Shown piece after piece: positions 46,876 to 55,362 of a DNA stretch of 64,000 nucleotides. Position numbers and translations under genes: made by a program. This stretch comes from JAFDVL01 sp043783625 (GTDB lineage: Bacteria; Acidobacteriota; Blastocatellia; RBC074). Where the stretch lies: positions 3,990 through 67,989 of the forward strand of contig JAYVZE010000161.1 of the NCBI GenBank assembly GCA_043783625.1, read 5' to 3'. A model generated the notes under the pieces. That model was not told the DNA's origin and searched no databases. It worked only from the letters and a program-made list of their open reading frames with translations. How positions within the stretch are numbered: the first letter of the stretch is position 1; the number at the start of each line of letters is the position of its first letter.

Positions 46876-47529
46876 ATGTATCCCAAAGGAAACCTTTTTA
46901 TCCCCGCTCCACACGGTCAACTGGAAGCCATTTATCGCCCCGAAAATCATCTGGCGGAGCGCGTGGCATTGGTCTTGCATCCCCATCCGATGGGAGGCGG
47001 GACGATGCACAATAAAGTGGTCTTTCGTGCGGCGCGTGCCTTGCAAAATGCTGGATTTGAAGTTTTGAGATTCAATTTTCGCGGCGTCGGACACAGTACC
47101 GGAACTTTTGACGACGGCGCAGGAGAAGCCGTAGATGCGCGAATTGCGCTGGATTATTTGCTCGGCAAGCAAACCAAAGCGACCGAAGTGATCGTCGCCG
47201 GATTTTCTTTTGGCTCGGCCATTGGGTTACGACTGGGTTGTGCCGATAAACGAGTCAATCGCCTGATTGCCATTGGTGCTCCGGCCAAAATGCACGAACG
47301 TGCGACGCTGCTAAATTGCACCAAGCCGAAATTGTTTATTCACGGGATGGCGGATGAAATTGCGCCATTAGCTCCGATTGAAGCATTAATTGAATCGCTG
47401 CCGCCGGAAAATAATTCACATTTAATCAAGATCGAAGGCGCCGGGCATTTCTTTGATGATACTCTTGATGCCTTAATGGAAATCATTACCGATTTTGCCG
47501 GAAATAAAAATGCAGAAGCCTGCACGTAG
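46876..47529 (+). CDS. Alpha/beta hydrolase, divergent from the NRPS-like gene
   Basis: 217 residues. The serine-hydrolase triad is visible: nucleophile S111 in AGFSFGSA, D160 in FIHGMADEIAP and H191 in GAGHFFDD. The HPHPMGGGTMHNKV and FNFRGVGHSTG motifs mark the bacterial family related to prolyl-oligopeptidase-like and dienelactone-hydrolase-like proteins. No signal peptide, so cytoplasmic. It is divergent from the NRPS-like gene (125 bases between starts), which could mean co-regulation, although there is no independent evidence for a thioesterase role. The last residues (NAEACT) and the TAG are encoded by the left arm of an inverted repeat. Confidence 0.87.
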   Translation: MYPKGNLFIPAPHGQLEAIYRPENHLAERVALVLHPHPMGGGTMHNKVVFRAARALQNAGFEVLRFNFRGVGHSTGTFDDGAGEAVDARIALDYLLGKQTKATEVIVAGFSFGSAIGLRLGCADKRVNRLIAIGAPAKMHERATLLNCTKPKLFIHGMADEIAPLAPIEALIESLPPENNSHLIKIEGAGHFFDDTLDALMEIITDFAGNKNAEACT

Positions 47530-47599
47530 TAAGGGCGCAACTTCGTAACTGTGTACTTGGAATGAAAAGACGCCCTTACTACGTGCGGGCTTCTGCATT
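47509..47599. repeat. 29-bp inverted repeat overlapping the end of the hydrolase gene
   Basis: Arms 47509-47537 and 47571-47599 match at 28 of 29 bases. The left arm encodes the last six residues and the stop of the hydrolase. It shares GCAGAA-CC-GCACG-AGTAAGGG with the element at 39845-39911. Confidence 0.88.
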
Positions 47600-47622
47600 A
47601 TTTTTTATAAATTGAGGTTTTA

Positions 47623-49083
47623 ATGTCACGTCCACAAACTCTCGGAGAACTGAAATCCTCCGGTTATCACACTCGTTCTGTCAAAGACGAAATCCGTACC
47701 AATCTCATCGCCAAACTCAAATCCGGCGCAACCCTTTTCCCCGGCGTCGTCGGCTACGATGATTCCGCGATTCCGCAAATCGTGAATGCATTATTAGCAA
47801 AGCACAATTTCATTTTGCTGGGGCTGCGCGGACAAGCCAAAAGCCGCATCTTACGCGCCCTGACCGATTTGCTGGATGCTGAAATTCCGGCAATTGCAGG
47901 CTCAGAAATTAATGATGATCCGCTGGCTCCACTGAGTGCCTTCGGTAAGCAGACGATTGCTGAAAAAGGCGATGCGACGCCAATCAATTGGATTCATCGT
48001 GATGCGCGGTACGTTGAAAAATTAGCGACGCCGGACGTGACGATTGCTGACATCATCGGCGATGTAGACCCGATCAAAGCCGCCCGTGGCGGTCATATTC
48101 TCGGCGATGAAATGACAATCCATTTCGGTTTGTTACCCCGTGCGAATCGCGGGATTTTTGCGATCAACGAATTGCCGGATTTAGCGGCCAAAATTCAAGT
48201 TGGATTATTCAACATCCTGCAAGAAGGCGACATTCAAATCAAAGGCTATCCCGTACGCCTGCCGCTGGATGTGATGCTGGTCTTTTCGGCAAACCCTGAA
48301 GATTATACGGCACGCGGCAAAATTATTACGCCGCTCAAAGACCGCATCGGAGCCGAAATTCGCACGCACTATCCAACTGCCTTGAAAAGCGGAATCGCCA
48401 TCACTTCACAGGAAGCCTGGACGAATCGCGGCTCTGAAATCACGTTGGAAATCCCGCCCGCGATTCGGGAAATTGTCGAGCAAATTGCTTTTCAAGCCCG
48501 CGATGACAAACGTCTGGATCAACGCTCCGGCGTCAGTCAACGGTTGCCAATTTCGGTACTTGAAGCCGTAATTTCTAACGCTGAACGCCGCGCTTTGCTG
48601 AACAATGAAGCCGTTGCTTCGCCGCGTATTTCTGATATTTATTCTTCGTTGCCTTCGATCACGGGCAAGATTGAACTGGAGTACGAAGGCGAACAGGTTG
48701 GAGCCGAACGTATCGCGCAGGAGCTGATTCGGCGGGCTTGCGGTGAAGTTTTCATTGACCGTTACGCCCGCGTAGATTCGCGGCAAATCCTCGATCATTT
48801 TAATCAAGGCAAATCCGTGAAGCTCCTCGAAACTGCGAGTACGGCGGAAACGATGACGAATTTCGGCAAAGTCAAAGGCTTACTCGAAGCTGCCAGTGCA
48901 GGAAAAATCGAAAGCCAATCGGAAGCCCATTTAATTGTCGGATGCGAACTTTTGCTGGAAGGCTTGCACGCCCAAAAGAAAGTTTCGCGCAGTATCGAAT
49001 CCGGCGAAGCCAGCTACAAACAAGAAAAGCAAGATAAACAATCGCGCCGCAATCGTGAGCTGGACGATTGGGGATTGAATTAA
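47623..49083 (+). CDS. MoxR/magnesium-chelatase ChlI-like AAA+ ATPase
   Basis: 486 residues. Walker A is GLRGQAKS at 67-74. The Walker B region is GIFAINELPDL (about 177-187), with N182 where aspartate is more usual and E183 kept. VMLVFSANPEDYTARG carries the sensor-1 asparagine, and FQARDDKRLDQRSGVSQRLP carries the arginine/sensor-2 region. The family couples ATP hydrolysis to remodelling of a partner protein that usually has a von Willebrand A domain encoded next door. None is adjacent here; a hydrolase gene follows instead. Chlorophyll or cobalamin chelation is unlikely, as no such genes are present. The start follows an inverted repeat by 24 bases. Confidence 0.86.
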   Translation: MSRPQTLGELKSSGYHTRSVKDEIRTNLIAKLKSGATLFPGVVGYDDSAIPQIVNALLAKHNFILLGLRGQAKSRILRALTDLLDAEIPAIAGSEINDDPLAPLSAFGKQTIAEKGDATPINWIHRDARYVEKLATPDVTIADIIGDVDPIKAARGGHILGDEMTIHFGLLPRANRGIFAINELPDLAAKIQVGLFNILQEGDIQIKGYPVRLPLDVMLVFSANPEDYTARGKIITPLKDRIGAEIRTHYPTALKSGIAITSQEAWTNRGSEITLEIPPAIREIVEQIAFQARDDKRLDQRSGVSQRLPISVLEAVISNAERRALLNNEAVASPRISDIYSSLPSITGKIELEYEGEQVGAERIAQELIRRACGEVFIDRYARVDSRQILDHFNQGKSVKLLETASTAETMTNFGKVKGLLEAASAGKIESQSEAHLIVGCELLLEGLHAQKKVSRSIESGEASYKQEKQDKQSRRNRELDDWGLN

Positions 49084-49084
49084 A

Positions 49085-49163
49085 GTTCAGAGTTCACGCT
49101 TCAGCGTGCCAGCGAACGACCGCGCAGCGCGGCGTTCGGCAAACTGAAGTTTGAACTCTAAAC
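49085..49163. repeat. Imperfect inverted repeat with GC-rich core after the ATPase gene
   Basis: Outer arms 49085-49110 and 49138-49163 match at 21 of 26 bases (GTTCAGAGTTCA end). The inner CCGCGCAGCGCGG is a strong hairpin flanked by GAACG/CGTTC. The GTTCAGAGTT end is shared with 23267-23337. Confidence 0.8.
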
Positions 49164-49359
49164 AAATTTCTTTATTGCAGAAATTTCTAAAAGTGTTATT
49201 CTCTCGCCGCTCATAATAAGCCAACAAAATCAGTTCTCCCCTAATGTTTTTGATTAACTGATCTCGTCGGAAAATTCTCCCCGAAATTTTCTGAGCTGGA
49301 TTCATTCCAGCTCAATTATCAATCTGCACCGAGGAAGTTTTCCTCAAAAGGAGATAGCC

Positions 49360-50193
49360 ATGATTTTGATTAGCTGCCGCAAAGATTTTTCCAATAGCCG
49401 TGGATTTTCGGCCAAAAATGAAATCCGTAATTACCCGTTCATGTCAAAACTAGATACATTTGAAGCTCTTGATGAAATGAATCTAGCGGAGCAAATGCGC
49501 GGCAAGCATGTTCTGATCCTCATCCACGGATTCAGGAATCCGCTCACCAATGTGGCCTCGTCTTACCAGCGAGTTCTCAAAGGTTTGATTGATTCGGGAC
49601 TGATGAATGATCCAGCCATTGGTGCAGGGCCGGGATATGATTTAGTGCTGGGATTCACCTGGCCGGGCTTCGAGACTCCAATCGGATTTTTCCCCGCCGT
49701 TCCCTTTGCCAATCGCTCCGGCGGTTTCTTTCGGAGCCTGCTGGAACTTGTTTCCAGAAATGCCAAAACTGTAGACGTTCAGACCCACAGCTTAGGCGCA
49801 CGAGTCGCCCTCCAAGCACTGGCCGGAGGAACCGAAGGCTTCGTAGATAACCTGCTGTTGACAGCTCCTGCGGTAGACGATGAAAGTCTTGAACCGGGTC
49901 AGGAATTCAATGGCGCACTGCTGAACTGCCGTCGCTGTCTGGTGTATCACAGCGACAAAGACAATACGCTGAAGATTGGCTACCGCCTCGGCGATTTGGA
50001 TCGTGCGCTGGGCTTAAAAGGTCCGCAGCATCCCGACATCATTAAGGCAACTTCGCCTGGTGTCATTGTCGTCAATTGTAAAAAAGTAGTCAGCTCCCAC
50101 GGCGGCTACCGTTCGGCTGGCGCGTATTACGAACACTGGTCACGGGTTCTGAATGATACGCCATTGGCGCAATTTGAGACGCTGGAAGGATAG
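49360..50193 (+). CDS. Alpha/beta hydrolase (DUF900-like)
   Basis: 277 residues with a perfect AAGGAGA Shine-Dalgarno; a second possible start is the ATG at residue 28 (MSKLDTFEAL). Motifs are VLILIHGFRNP (oxyanion region, about 51-61), nucleophile S144 in THSLGA, a D199/D201 region (YHSDKDNTLK) and H247 (SSHGGY). This pattern resembles DUF900/lipase-like hydrolases of unknown substrate. No signal peptide is evident. Confidence 0.83.
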   Translation: MILISCRKDFSNSRGFSAKNEIRNYPFMSKLDTFEALDEMNLAEQMRGKHVLILIHGFRNPLTNVASSYQRVLKGLIDSGLMNDPAIGAGPGYDLVLGFTWPGFETPIGFFPAVPFANRSGGFFRSLLELVSRNAKTVDVQTHSLGARVALQALAGGTEGFVDNLLLTAPAVDDESLEPGQEFNGALLNCRRCLVYHSDKDNTLKIGYRLGDLDRALGLKGPQHPDIIKATSPGVIVVNCKKVVSSHGGYRSAGAYYEHWSRVLNDTPLAQFETLEG

Positions 50194-50218
50194 ATAGTTC
50201 AGGAGCTGTTTGAAAACA

Positions 50219-50260
50219 CGAAAGCGTAGTGCGACGGCTTGGCGTCGCACTACGCTTTCG
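50219..50260. terminator. 17-bp perfect stem between convergent genes
   Basis: Arms 50219-50235 and 50244-50260 (CGAAAGCGTAGTGCGAC and its complement) with an 8-base loop. Likely a bidirectional terminator for the hydrolase and the PHP gene. Confidence 0.87.
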
Positions 50261-50275
50261 CGCTCGCTAAATTTT

Positions 50276-51619
50276 TTATCCCACACGAATCGGGTTCGCA
50301 TAAATCCACGGACGCCATTCTCCGTCGAGTTCCAGCCAAACTTCAGCGCGATAAATCCCGGGTTCTTTCACGGCAAAATCTAAGTTGTCACTGACAATTT
50401 CCTGCACAATTTTTCCATTACGAAACAGCTTAATTTTGCCCTTCGTCGGAGCCGCAATCTGCAATTGCAAATCCGAAATCAACTTCACTTCATCGCCCGT
50501 AATTCCAACCTGCTGAGAATTATTTTTCGCTACAAACACAAAGCCCGTCGGATCGCAGAGCCAGTCGTGTGACACGTACGCGTGAGATTTTTTCAGGGCT
50601 TCGCGGACGGAATTTTCCGTTTGGTTCTTCGCCAAAATATGCGTCGTGACATAGCTCAGGCTGCGGTCGTACGGATCAAGATCGAATTGCGCTACGGTGT
50701 CGCCGATGGATTTTCCTTTGGTTAATTCGGGGATGCGCGGAGCCTTTTTCGCATTAATTTTGAACGACGGTTCTTTGTCTCCGGTCAGCCATAATTCCAG
50801 TGCATCAGGTGCGCCGACTTTGACGGTGATGACCTGGTTGTGATGGCAATCGTTGGCGGCGACGCCCGTGACGCGGTGGAGCTGGCTGTCGGCGTCCCAT
50901 TTGGCGATATAATTTTCTAAATAATCCTGTTGCGCTCCGAAAACTTCCTGCGGAAAATCCTTTGTGATCTGACGGAATTTTTCAATGCCATCAGGATCAG
51001 CTAGTGTCAATTGCAGCCACTTGAGAAATTCGGTTTCAGGTTTGAAATCAGCGTGATGATTATAAATTTCCATCCCGGTCAGTTTCGCCGTAGACCATTC
51101 GGGGCGCTCTTCGATGTGCGAAAGAAAAATATCGCCGCCATTTTCTGTGACTAATTTTGTGAATTCTTCCGTGCCTTTGTACGGGCGTTTGATGATAGAT
51201 TTTTTCGGATAGGCGAGGAAGCCTTCATATTCCGTACCGGGGATGAAGAGGACTCCATCGTGCATTCCGCGCCAGCTATCATTGATGAAATCTACGGGCG
51301 GACGCCAATGATTGGTGAGCATCACGATATTTACGCCCGTACGCTTGCAGGCAGCGAGGAGTTCAGGGCGCGTGCCTCCGGTGTGCGCAGAGTCTTCCGC
51401 GTGGACGTGCATAATCGCGCGAAAATCTTTGTAATCTTTGATGAGATTGATTTGATGGCGTGCTTGCTGATGACGCATGCGATCTGTCTGAACGGCGCGA
51501 AGGTGTTCGGGTTGCAGACGTTCGACGGTCGAGTATTTGCGGTATGGATTCTGCGCGTTGAGAAGTGAAGCTACAGAGATTATGAGCAGGGCTATGATTG
51601 TAAGGTTTTTGCGTTGCAT
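50276..51619 (-). CDS. Secreted PHP-type metallohydrolase
   Basis: 447 residues with a signal peptide at 1-22 (MQRKNLTIIALLIISVASLL onwards). The PHP fold motifs are HVHAEDSAHTGGTRPELLAACKRTGVNIVMLTNH near residues 71-104, IPGTEYEGF, FLSHIEERPEW and TGVAANDCHHN. These histidines and acidic residues would bind two or three metal ions, as in the CehA/McbA-like branch. PHP enzymes cleave phosphoesters or similar bonds, and this one would act outside the cytoplasm. The C-terminal region (about 350-447) is a beta-rich domain. Substrate unknown. Confidence 0.83.
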   Translation of the reverse strand: MQRKNLTIIALLIISVASLLNAQNPYRKYSTVERLQPEHLRAVQTDRMRHQQARHQINLIKDYKDFRAIMHVHAEDSAHTGGTRPELLAACKRTGVNIVMLTNHWRPPVDFINDSWRGMHDGVLFIPGTEYEGFLAYPKKSIIKRPYKGTEEFTKLVTENGGDIFLSHIEERPEWSTAKLTGMEIYNHHADFKPETEFLKWLQLTLADPDGIEKFRQITKDFPQEVFGAQQDYLENYIAKWDADSQLHRVTGVAANDCHHNQVITVKVGAPDALELWLTGDKEPSFKINAKKAPRIPELTKGKSIGDTVAQFDLDPYDRSLSYVTTHILAKNQTENSVREALKKSHAYVSHDWLCDPTGFVFVAKNNSQQVGITGDEVKLISDLQLQIAAPTKGKIKLFRNGKIVQEIVSDNLDFAVKEPGIYRAEVWLELDGEWRPWIYANPIRVG

Positions 51620-51624
51620 AGTAA

Positions 51625-51666
51625 TTCGGAGTTCAGGATTTGCCTGGCTAGAGCCTGAACTCCGAA
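51625..51666. repeat. 13-bp inverted repeat upstream of the PHP gene
   Basis: TTCGGAGTTCAGG (51625-51637) and its complement (51654-51666), six bases upstream of the PHP start codon. Between it and 51792 I see no reliable gene. Confidence 0.75.
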
Positions 51667-51792
51667 CTTTACGCTGTCAACTGCTTCGTTATTGTTTCGT
51701 CAAAATTTCGTCCTGCAAAACGATCAATTGTCCTTTGCGTTCATCCGCGCCAGCGATTCTTCCATCTAAAAAATGTAGATTTCTGCCGACCG

Positions 51793-53187
51793 CTAATTTT
51801 CCTTAATCAGACGAAAGCCCACATCGTTGGATCCCAATTTGGTCAGATAGCCAGCATGAAAGCCCGGGCTAAAATACTTGTCATCCCAATCGCCACCACG
51901 AACAACGTGCTTATCTGATGAACCCGGACCCGTTGGATCTATTTGATTTTCTTTTTGATAATCTCCATAAAAATCCTGACACCATTCCGACGCATTTCCG
52001 CTCATATCGTATAACCCGAATGGATTAGGCAAAAACTTTCCAACTGGCGAGGCGTGTTTATATCCATCCTTGCATTTGACTCGGTAAAGTTGCACGTTCC
52101 CATTATTTGCCGTTTCGTCTGCCACATTTCCATACTTACAGGCATCTTTCTCATCATTTCCCCAAAAATAAGTAGATGATGTTCCAGCCCGTGCCGCGTA
52201 TTCCCATTCCGCTTCGGTCGGCAAACGGTATGTGCCATTTCCTCTGGCATTCAACATTTTGATATAAACCTGAATGTCGTTCCAGCTTACACAGACGACA
52301 GGTTTATCGTCCCCGCCAACATCAAATCCGTCGTAACAACTGTTCGGCACGCTTCCCATGACCGCTTTCCATTGGGCTTGCGTAACTTCATACTTGCCCA
52401 GATAAAAATCTTTGCTGATTGTAACTTTGTGTTCCGGCTCCTGACTTTTACGAAGTTTTTCGTCGGGGTTGATACTTTTCCAATCGTAAAACTCGCCCGT
52501 GGCCCATTTTCTTTTTTCAGGCGAAGCTCCCATCTTAAATGAACCTGCCGGAATTTTGACCATTTCAAACTTGAGAGAAGCAGAAATCTTTTCGTTTGCG
52601 TTGGCTATTTTATTTTTAACTTCAGGAGTGCTCCTGGCAAACTCATAAAATTTAATTGCATTTGCGAAGTTTCCTTTGATAACAGCGATATCGCCATTCA
52701 ATTCTGATAAGCGTTGGATGTGATGCGAATCTTTACTTTCAATCGGATATCCGGGACATGATCCAGCTTTTAAACTTCCTTCTAATGCCCAATTAAGGTT
52801 TGCTTTAGCTTCGTCTATTTTATTTGCAGCTAATTCTTTTTCTGCGAGTTCAATTGCCCAATGCACGGCTTTGTGCCACTCCGTCGAATTTTCTTTATAA
52901 GAATCAGGAAGAGCTTTGATTGCCTGTTTCATTATAGATACCGCTAGATCATCCTGGAGTCCCGATTTATGAATGGTTTCTGCACCAAAATAATTAAAGC
53001 AGAACACACCGTATTTTTTAATCCATTCATCTTTATTTGCAATTACGTATTCTGCTGCGTCTTTATATTTTCCCTTGTCCATTAATTCCTTCCACTTAGG
53101 ATCAACCGGACACTGTGCCGAAGCATTTTCGCAAAACAAAAACGCCGCAAATAACAAAACCAACCCGCTCAATAATTTCATCTTCAT
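51793..53187 (-). CDS. Secreted SUMF1/formylglycine-generating-enzyme-fold protein
   Basis: 464 residues. The signal peptide is at 1-24 (ends NASAQ). Residues 25-205 are helical and may form TPR-like repeats (GKYKDAAEYVIANKDEW, KGNFANAIKFYEFA). The C-terminal 250 residues are an SUMF1/FGE-sulfatase domain (FEMVKIPAGSFKMGAS, LGKYEVTQAQWKAVMG, RLPTEAEWEYAARAGT, GLYDMSGNASEWCQDFYG, HVVRGGDWDD, DVGFRLIKEN). The paired cysteines that catalyse formylglycine formation are missing in the VVRGGDW region, so it is probably a binding or structural version. No sulfatase gene is nearby. Confidence 0.88.
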   Translation of the reverse strand: MKMKLLSGLVLLFAAFLFCENASAQCPVDPKWKELMDKGKYKDAAEYVIANKDEWIKKYGVFCFNYFGAETIHKSGLQDDLAVSIMKQAIKALPDSYKENSTEWHKAVHWAIELAEKELAANKIDEAKANLNWALEGSLKAGSCPGYPIESKDSHHIQRLSELNGDIAVIKGNFANAIKFYEFARSTPEVKNKIANANEKISASLKFEMVKIPAGSFKMGASPEKRKWATGEFYDWKSINPDEKLRKSQEPEHKVTISKDFYLGKYEVTQAQWKAVMGSVPNSCYDGFDVGGDDKPVVCVSWNDIQVYIKMLNARGNGTYRLPTEAEWEYAARAGTSSTYFWGNDEKDACKYGNVADETANNGNVQLYRVKCKDGYKHASPVGKFLPNPFGLYDMSGNASEWCQDFYGDYQKENQIDPTGPGSSDKHVVRGGDWDDKYFSPGFHAGYLTKLGSNDVGFRLIKEN

Positions 53188-53238
53188 AATTTTCTCGTTG
53201 TAAACAAACTGTTTTCTATCGTGCCATCGCTCCGCTTT

Positions 53239-53604
53239 TTAACGGGAGACTTCCAGGCTTGCGCTCGCCCTCAGTCGAGCGAGGCAATCCGCTGGATTTC
53301 TCAACAATTGGGCGCGGAATTCAAGATTACTTTCGTACGTCGTCATCGCCTGCTGAATACTGCGCAACAACACGTTTTCAGTGTTAGTTGCTGCGGCTTG
53401 CCGCTCTGAGATGCGATGGCAAAGAGCGCGGAAATTCTGACCTTTTTCGATTTCGGAACTGGCTTGCAAAAATACGGGAGCCTCAACGGAAATATTTTCA
53501 AATTGAACTGCCGCAGCAGAAGCCGTGCTCGTAGATTGCGACCAAATTGTAAGGGGGCAAACGAGAACTACAATGCAGAACAGAATCGGTAGTGAGGATT
53601 TCAT
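53239..53604 (-). CDS. Small secreted protein of unknown function
   Basis: 121 residues with a clear signal peptide (about 1-22, MKSSLPILFCIVVLVCPLTIWSQ from the start). The mature part is short, helical and rich in Ala, Glu and Arg, with two cysteines (CHRISERQAA and NPADCLARL) that could form a disulfide. It lies 51 bases upstream of the SUMF1-fold gene on the same strand, so co-transcription is possible. I recognise no family. Confidence 0.65.
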   Translation of the reverse strand: MKSSLPILFCIVVLVCPLTIWSQSTSTASAAAVQFENISVEAPVFLQASSEIEKGQNFRALCHRISERQAAATNTENVLLRSIQQAMTTYESNLEFRAQLLRNPADCLARLRASASLEVSR

Positions 53605-53787
53605 AAGATTGCACCCCCGTTCGGGAAAAATCTAACATCAATATACGCAGCAAAATCTTGTGGAAAGGGTCAAATTATTTTTCGGAAGGCAAGATAATTA
53701 TGCTGGGGCGGCAAGGTGAGTAGGGGGCACTCAATAGACATTTTACTGATTCATGAAAATAGTCCAAGTAAAAAATGCAACGGGGCA

Positions 53788-54753
53788 TTATTGCCCATAA
53801 ATTTCTGCTTCAATTTGTGCGACTTCGCGGCCTGATTCTCCGGCCACATTCGGCATACGGTTTTCCAGAATGGCGTTTGTGAAATCTTCGATGGATGGCA
53901 GTTGTAGGTTGGCGTGTGGCGGATGGTTTTCGTGACGTTCACCGGATTTCGTCACGATCCGCAGATCGCCTTGATTTAATTTCATTATATGCAATGAACC
54001 TTCAGAGCCGAAAATATCCAGCGTATCCTGACCCTCAAATGCGGCATGTGTTACGGTCAAAGTAGCTCGTATTCCATTGGCAAATTTGAAAAATGCGGCA
54101 CTCGTATCTTCGACTTCGCGGTCGAAAAGTAAGTTGTCGGTGAATGCCTTCACGTCAACGATAGCCCCGAAAATATTAGTCAAAACTTCGATGCGGTGAC
54201 AGCCGAAATCCATCATCGGACCGCCGCCGGATTTTTCTTTCGTGAAAAACCAATAGCGCGGATCGTCCGGTGGCATCGCATTAAATTCAAACGCATTGAT
54301 CTGTGCGAGGACAGGTTTTCCGATGTCGCCGGAAGCGATAATTTCTTTGACGCGAGCAACGACCGGATAGAAATGTCGGTAGTACGCGATACTGAGCTTG
54401 ACGTTATTCGCCGCACACGCCGCGATCATCCGGGCACATTCCGCGACATCCAATGCCATCGGTTTTTCGCAGAGAACATGCTTGCCAGCTTCGGCAGCGG
54501 CGATGGTTTGCTCCGCATGCAGATGCACCGGCGTAGCAATATACACTGCATCAATTTCATCATCCGCCAACAACTCGCGCCAATCGGCATACCATTTGTG
54601 CGCTCCGAATTCTTCCGCAAATTCCTGCGCCAGTTCAGCGCGAGCGCGACTGACAGCAACAAAATCTACATTGGATAAATCCCGCAAAGCCGGAGCGACG
54701 CGCTTGCGCGAAATGTCTCCGCAGCCAATTAATCCCCAGCGAATTTGTTTCAT
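53788..54753 (-). CDS. Gfo/Idh/MocA-family oxidoreductase
   Basis: 321 residues. The N-terminal Rossmann fold has WGLIGCGDISRKRVAPAL, and the family signature AEAGKHVLCEKPMALDVAEC with the catalytic-site EKP is near residues 90-110. The C-terminal part has the open-sheet domain with GGPMMDFGCHRIEVL, in which D-x-x-x-H is typical of the active site. These enzymes oxidise or reduce sugars and inositols with NAD(P). The substrate cannot be read from the sequence. The macro-domain gene ends 22 bases upstream, so the two may be co-transcribed. Confidence 0.9.
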   Translation of the reverse strand: MKQIRWGLIGCGDISRKRVAPALRDLSNVDFVAVSRARAELAQEFAEEFGAHKWYADWRELLADDEIDAVYIATPVHLHAEQTIAAAEAGKHVLCEKPMALDVAECARMIAACAANNVKLSIAYYRHFYPVVARVKEIIASGDIGKPVLAQINAFEFNAMPPDDPRYWFFTKEKSGGGPMMDFGCHRIEVLTNIFGAIVDVKAFTDNLLFDREVEDTSAAFFKFANGIRATLTVTHAAFEGQDTLDIFGSEGSLHIMKLNQGDLRIVTKSGERHENHPPHANLQLPSIEDFTNAILENRMPNVAGESGREVAQIEAEIYGQ

Positions 54754-54775
54754 ATATTTTCAATAAGTTAGGTTG

Positions 54776-55240
54776 TTATTTTTGGAATTCCACGACAATC
54801 ACTTTAGCTGAAGATTCAATTCTCTCAAATTCATCTAGTATTATTTTTAGAGCTTTCTGTTGACTAAAGCCGCCTGATCCTGCACCGATGATGGGGAAGG
54901 CGACGGATTGAAAATTATGTTCATGCACAATGTTCATTGCATTGCGAATAGAATCGCGGATAGATTTTTCGCTGGCGAACCAAACCATATTTATTCCAGC
55001 TACGTGAATGATGCCACGAAAATCTAAACTACCAGCCGAAGTCAAAACGGCACTTCCCAGTGGCATCAAACCGTGTTTGGAAATTTCTCGAAATGGCTGC
55101 AATCCTGCTTCCCGTTTGATCGTACCGGAAACACCAGATGGGATTAATAACCACCACGGCAGAAAATTTCGATTCCAAGCGTTGACGATTACTTCGACAG
55201 GTTGGTGCAAAAGATTTCCTTTGACGGTTTCTACCTTCAT
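54776..55240 (-). CDS. Macro domain (ADP-ribose-binding) protein
   Basis: 154 residues, a stand-alone macro domain. Visible signatures are VEVIVNAWNRNFLP (about 15-28), GVSGTIKREAG (36-46) and FPIIGAGSGGFSQQKAL near residue 115. Such proteins bind ADP-ribose or hydrolyse ADP-ribosyl and O-acetyl-ADP-ribose esters. The asparagine in VNAWN matches the family's catalytic/ligand asparagine region. Just before the Gfo/Idh gene on the same strand. Confidence 0.88.
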   Translation of the reverse strand: MKVETVKGNLLHQPVEVIVNAWNRNFLPWWLLIPSGVSGTIKREAGLQPFREISKHGLMPLGSAVLTSAGSLDFRGIIHVAGINMVWFASEKSIRDSIRNAMNIVHEHNFQSVAFPIIGAGSGGFSQQKALKIILDEFERIESSAKVIVVEFQK

Positions 55241-55290
55241 AAAATTAATTTTCGGTTGGAAAAGGGCAAGGTTGAGGAGAGTTTGATGTT

Positions 55291-55355
55291 AGCCATGGTT
55301 GCGAATGAGAAATAGATTAGTCTTTGCAAGAGCAAAGCCTGTCGCAACCATGGCT
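55291..55355. repeat. 14-bp inverted repeat with inner hairpin
   Basis: AGCCATGGTTGCGA (55291-55304) and its complement (55342-55355), with inner CTTTGC-AAGA-GCAAAG. It lies between the peroxiredoxin stop and the macro-domain start, and can act as the terminator of the peroxiredoxin transcript. Confidence 0.8.
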
Positions 55356-55362
55356 GGTTACG

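Noticed and set aside
51689..51797. Protein-like minus-strand frame (ends LIVLQDEILTKQ) between the SUMF1-fold gene and the PHP gene, possible gene remnant
   Set aside because: Only about 35 codons, no start codon with a Shine-Dalgarno and no family recognised; a chance open frame of this size is common.
51793..53187. True formylglycine-generating enzyme
   Set aside because: The active-site cysteine pair is absent in the conserved C-terminal region and no sulfatase is encoded nearby.
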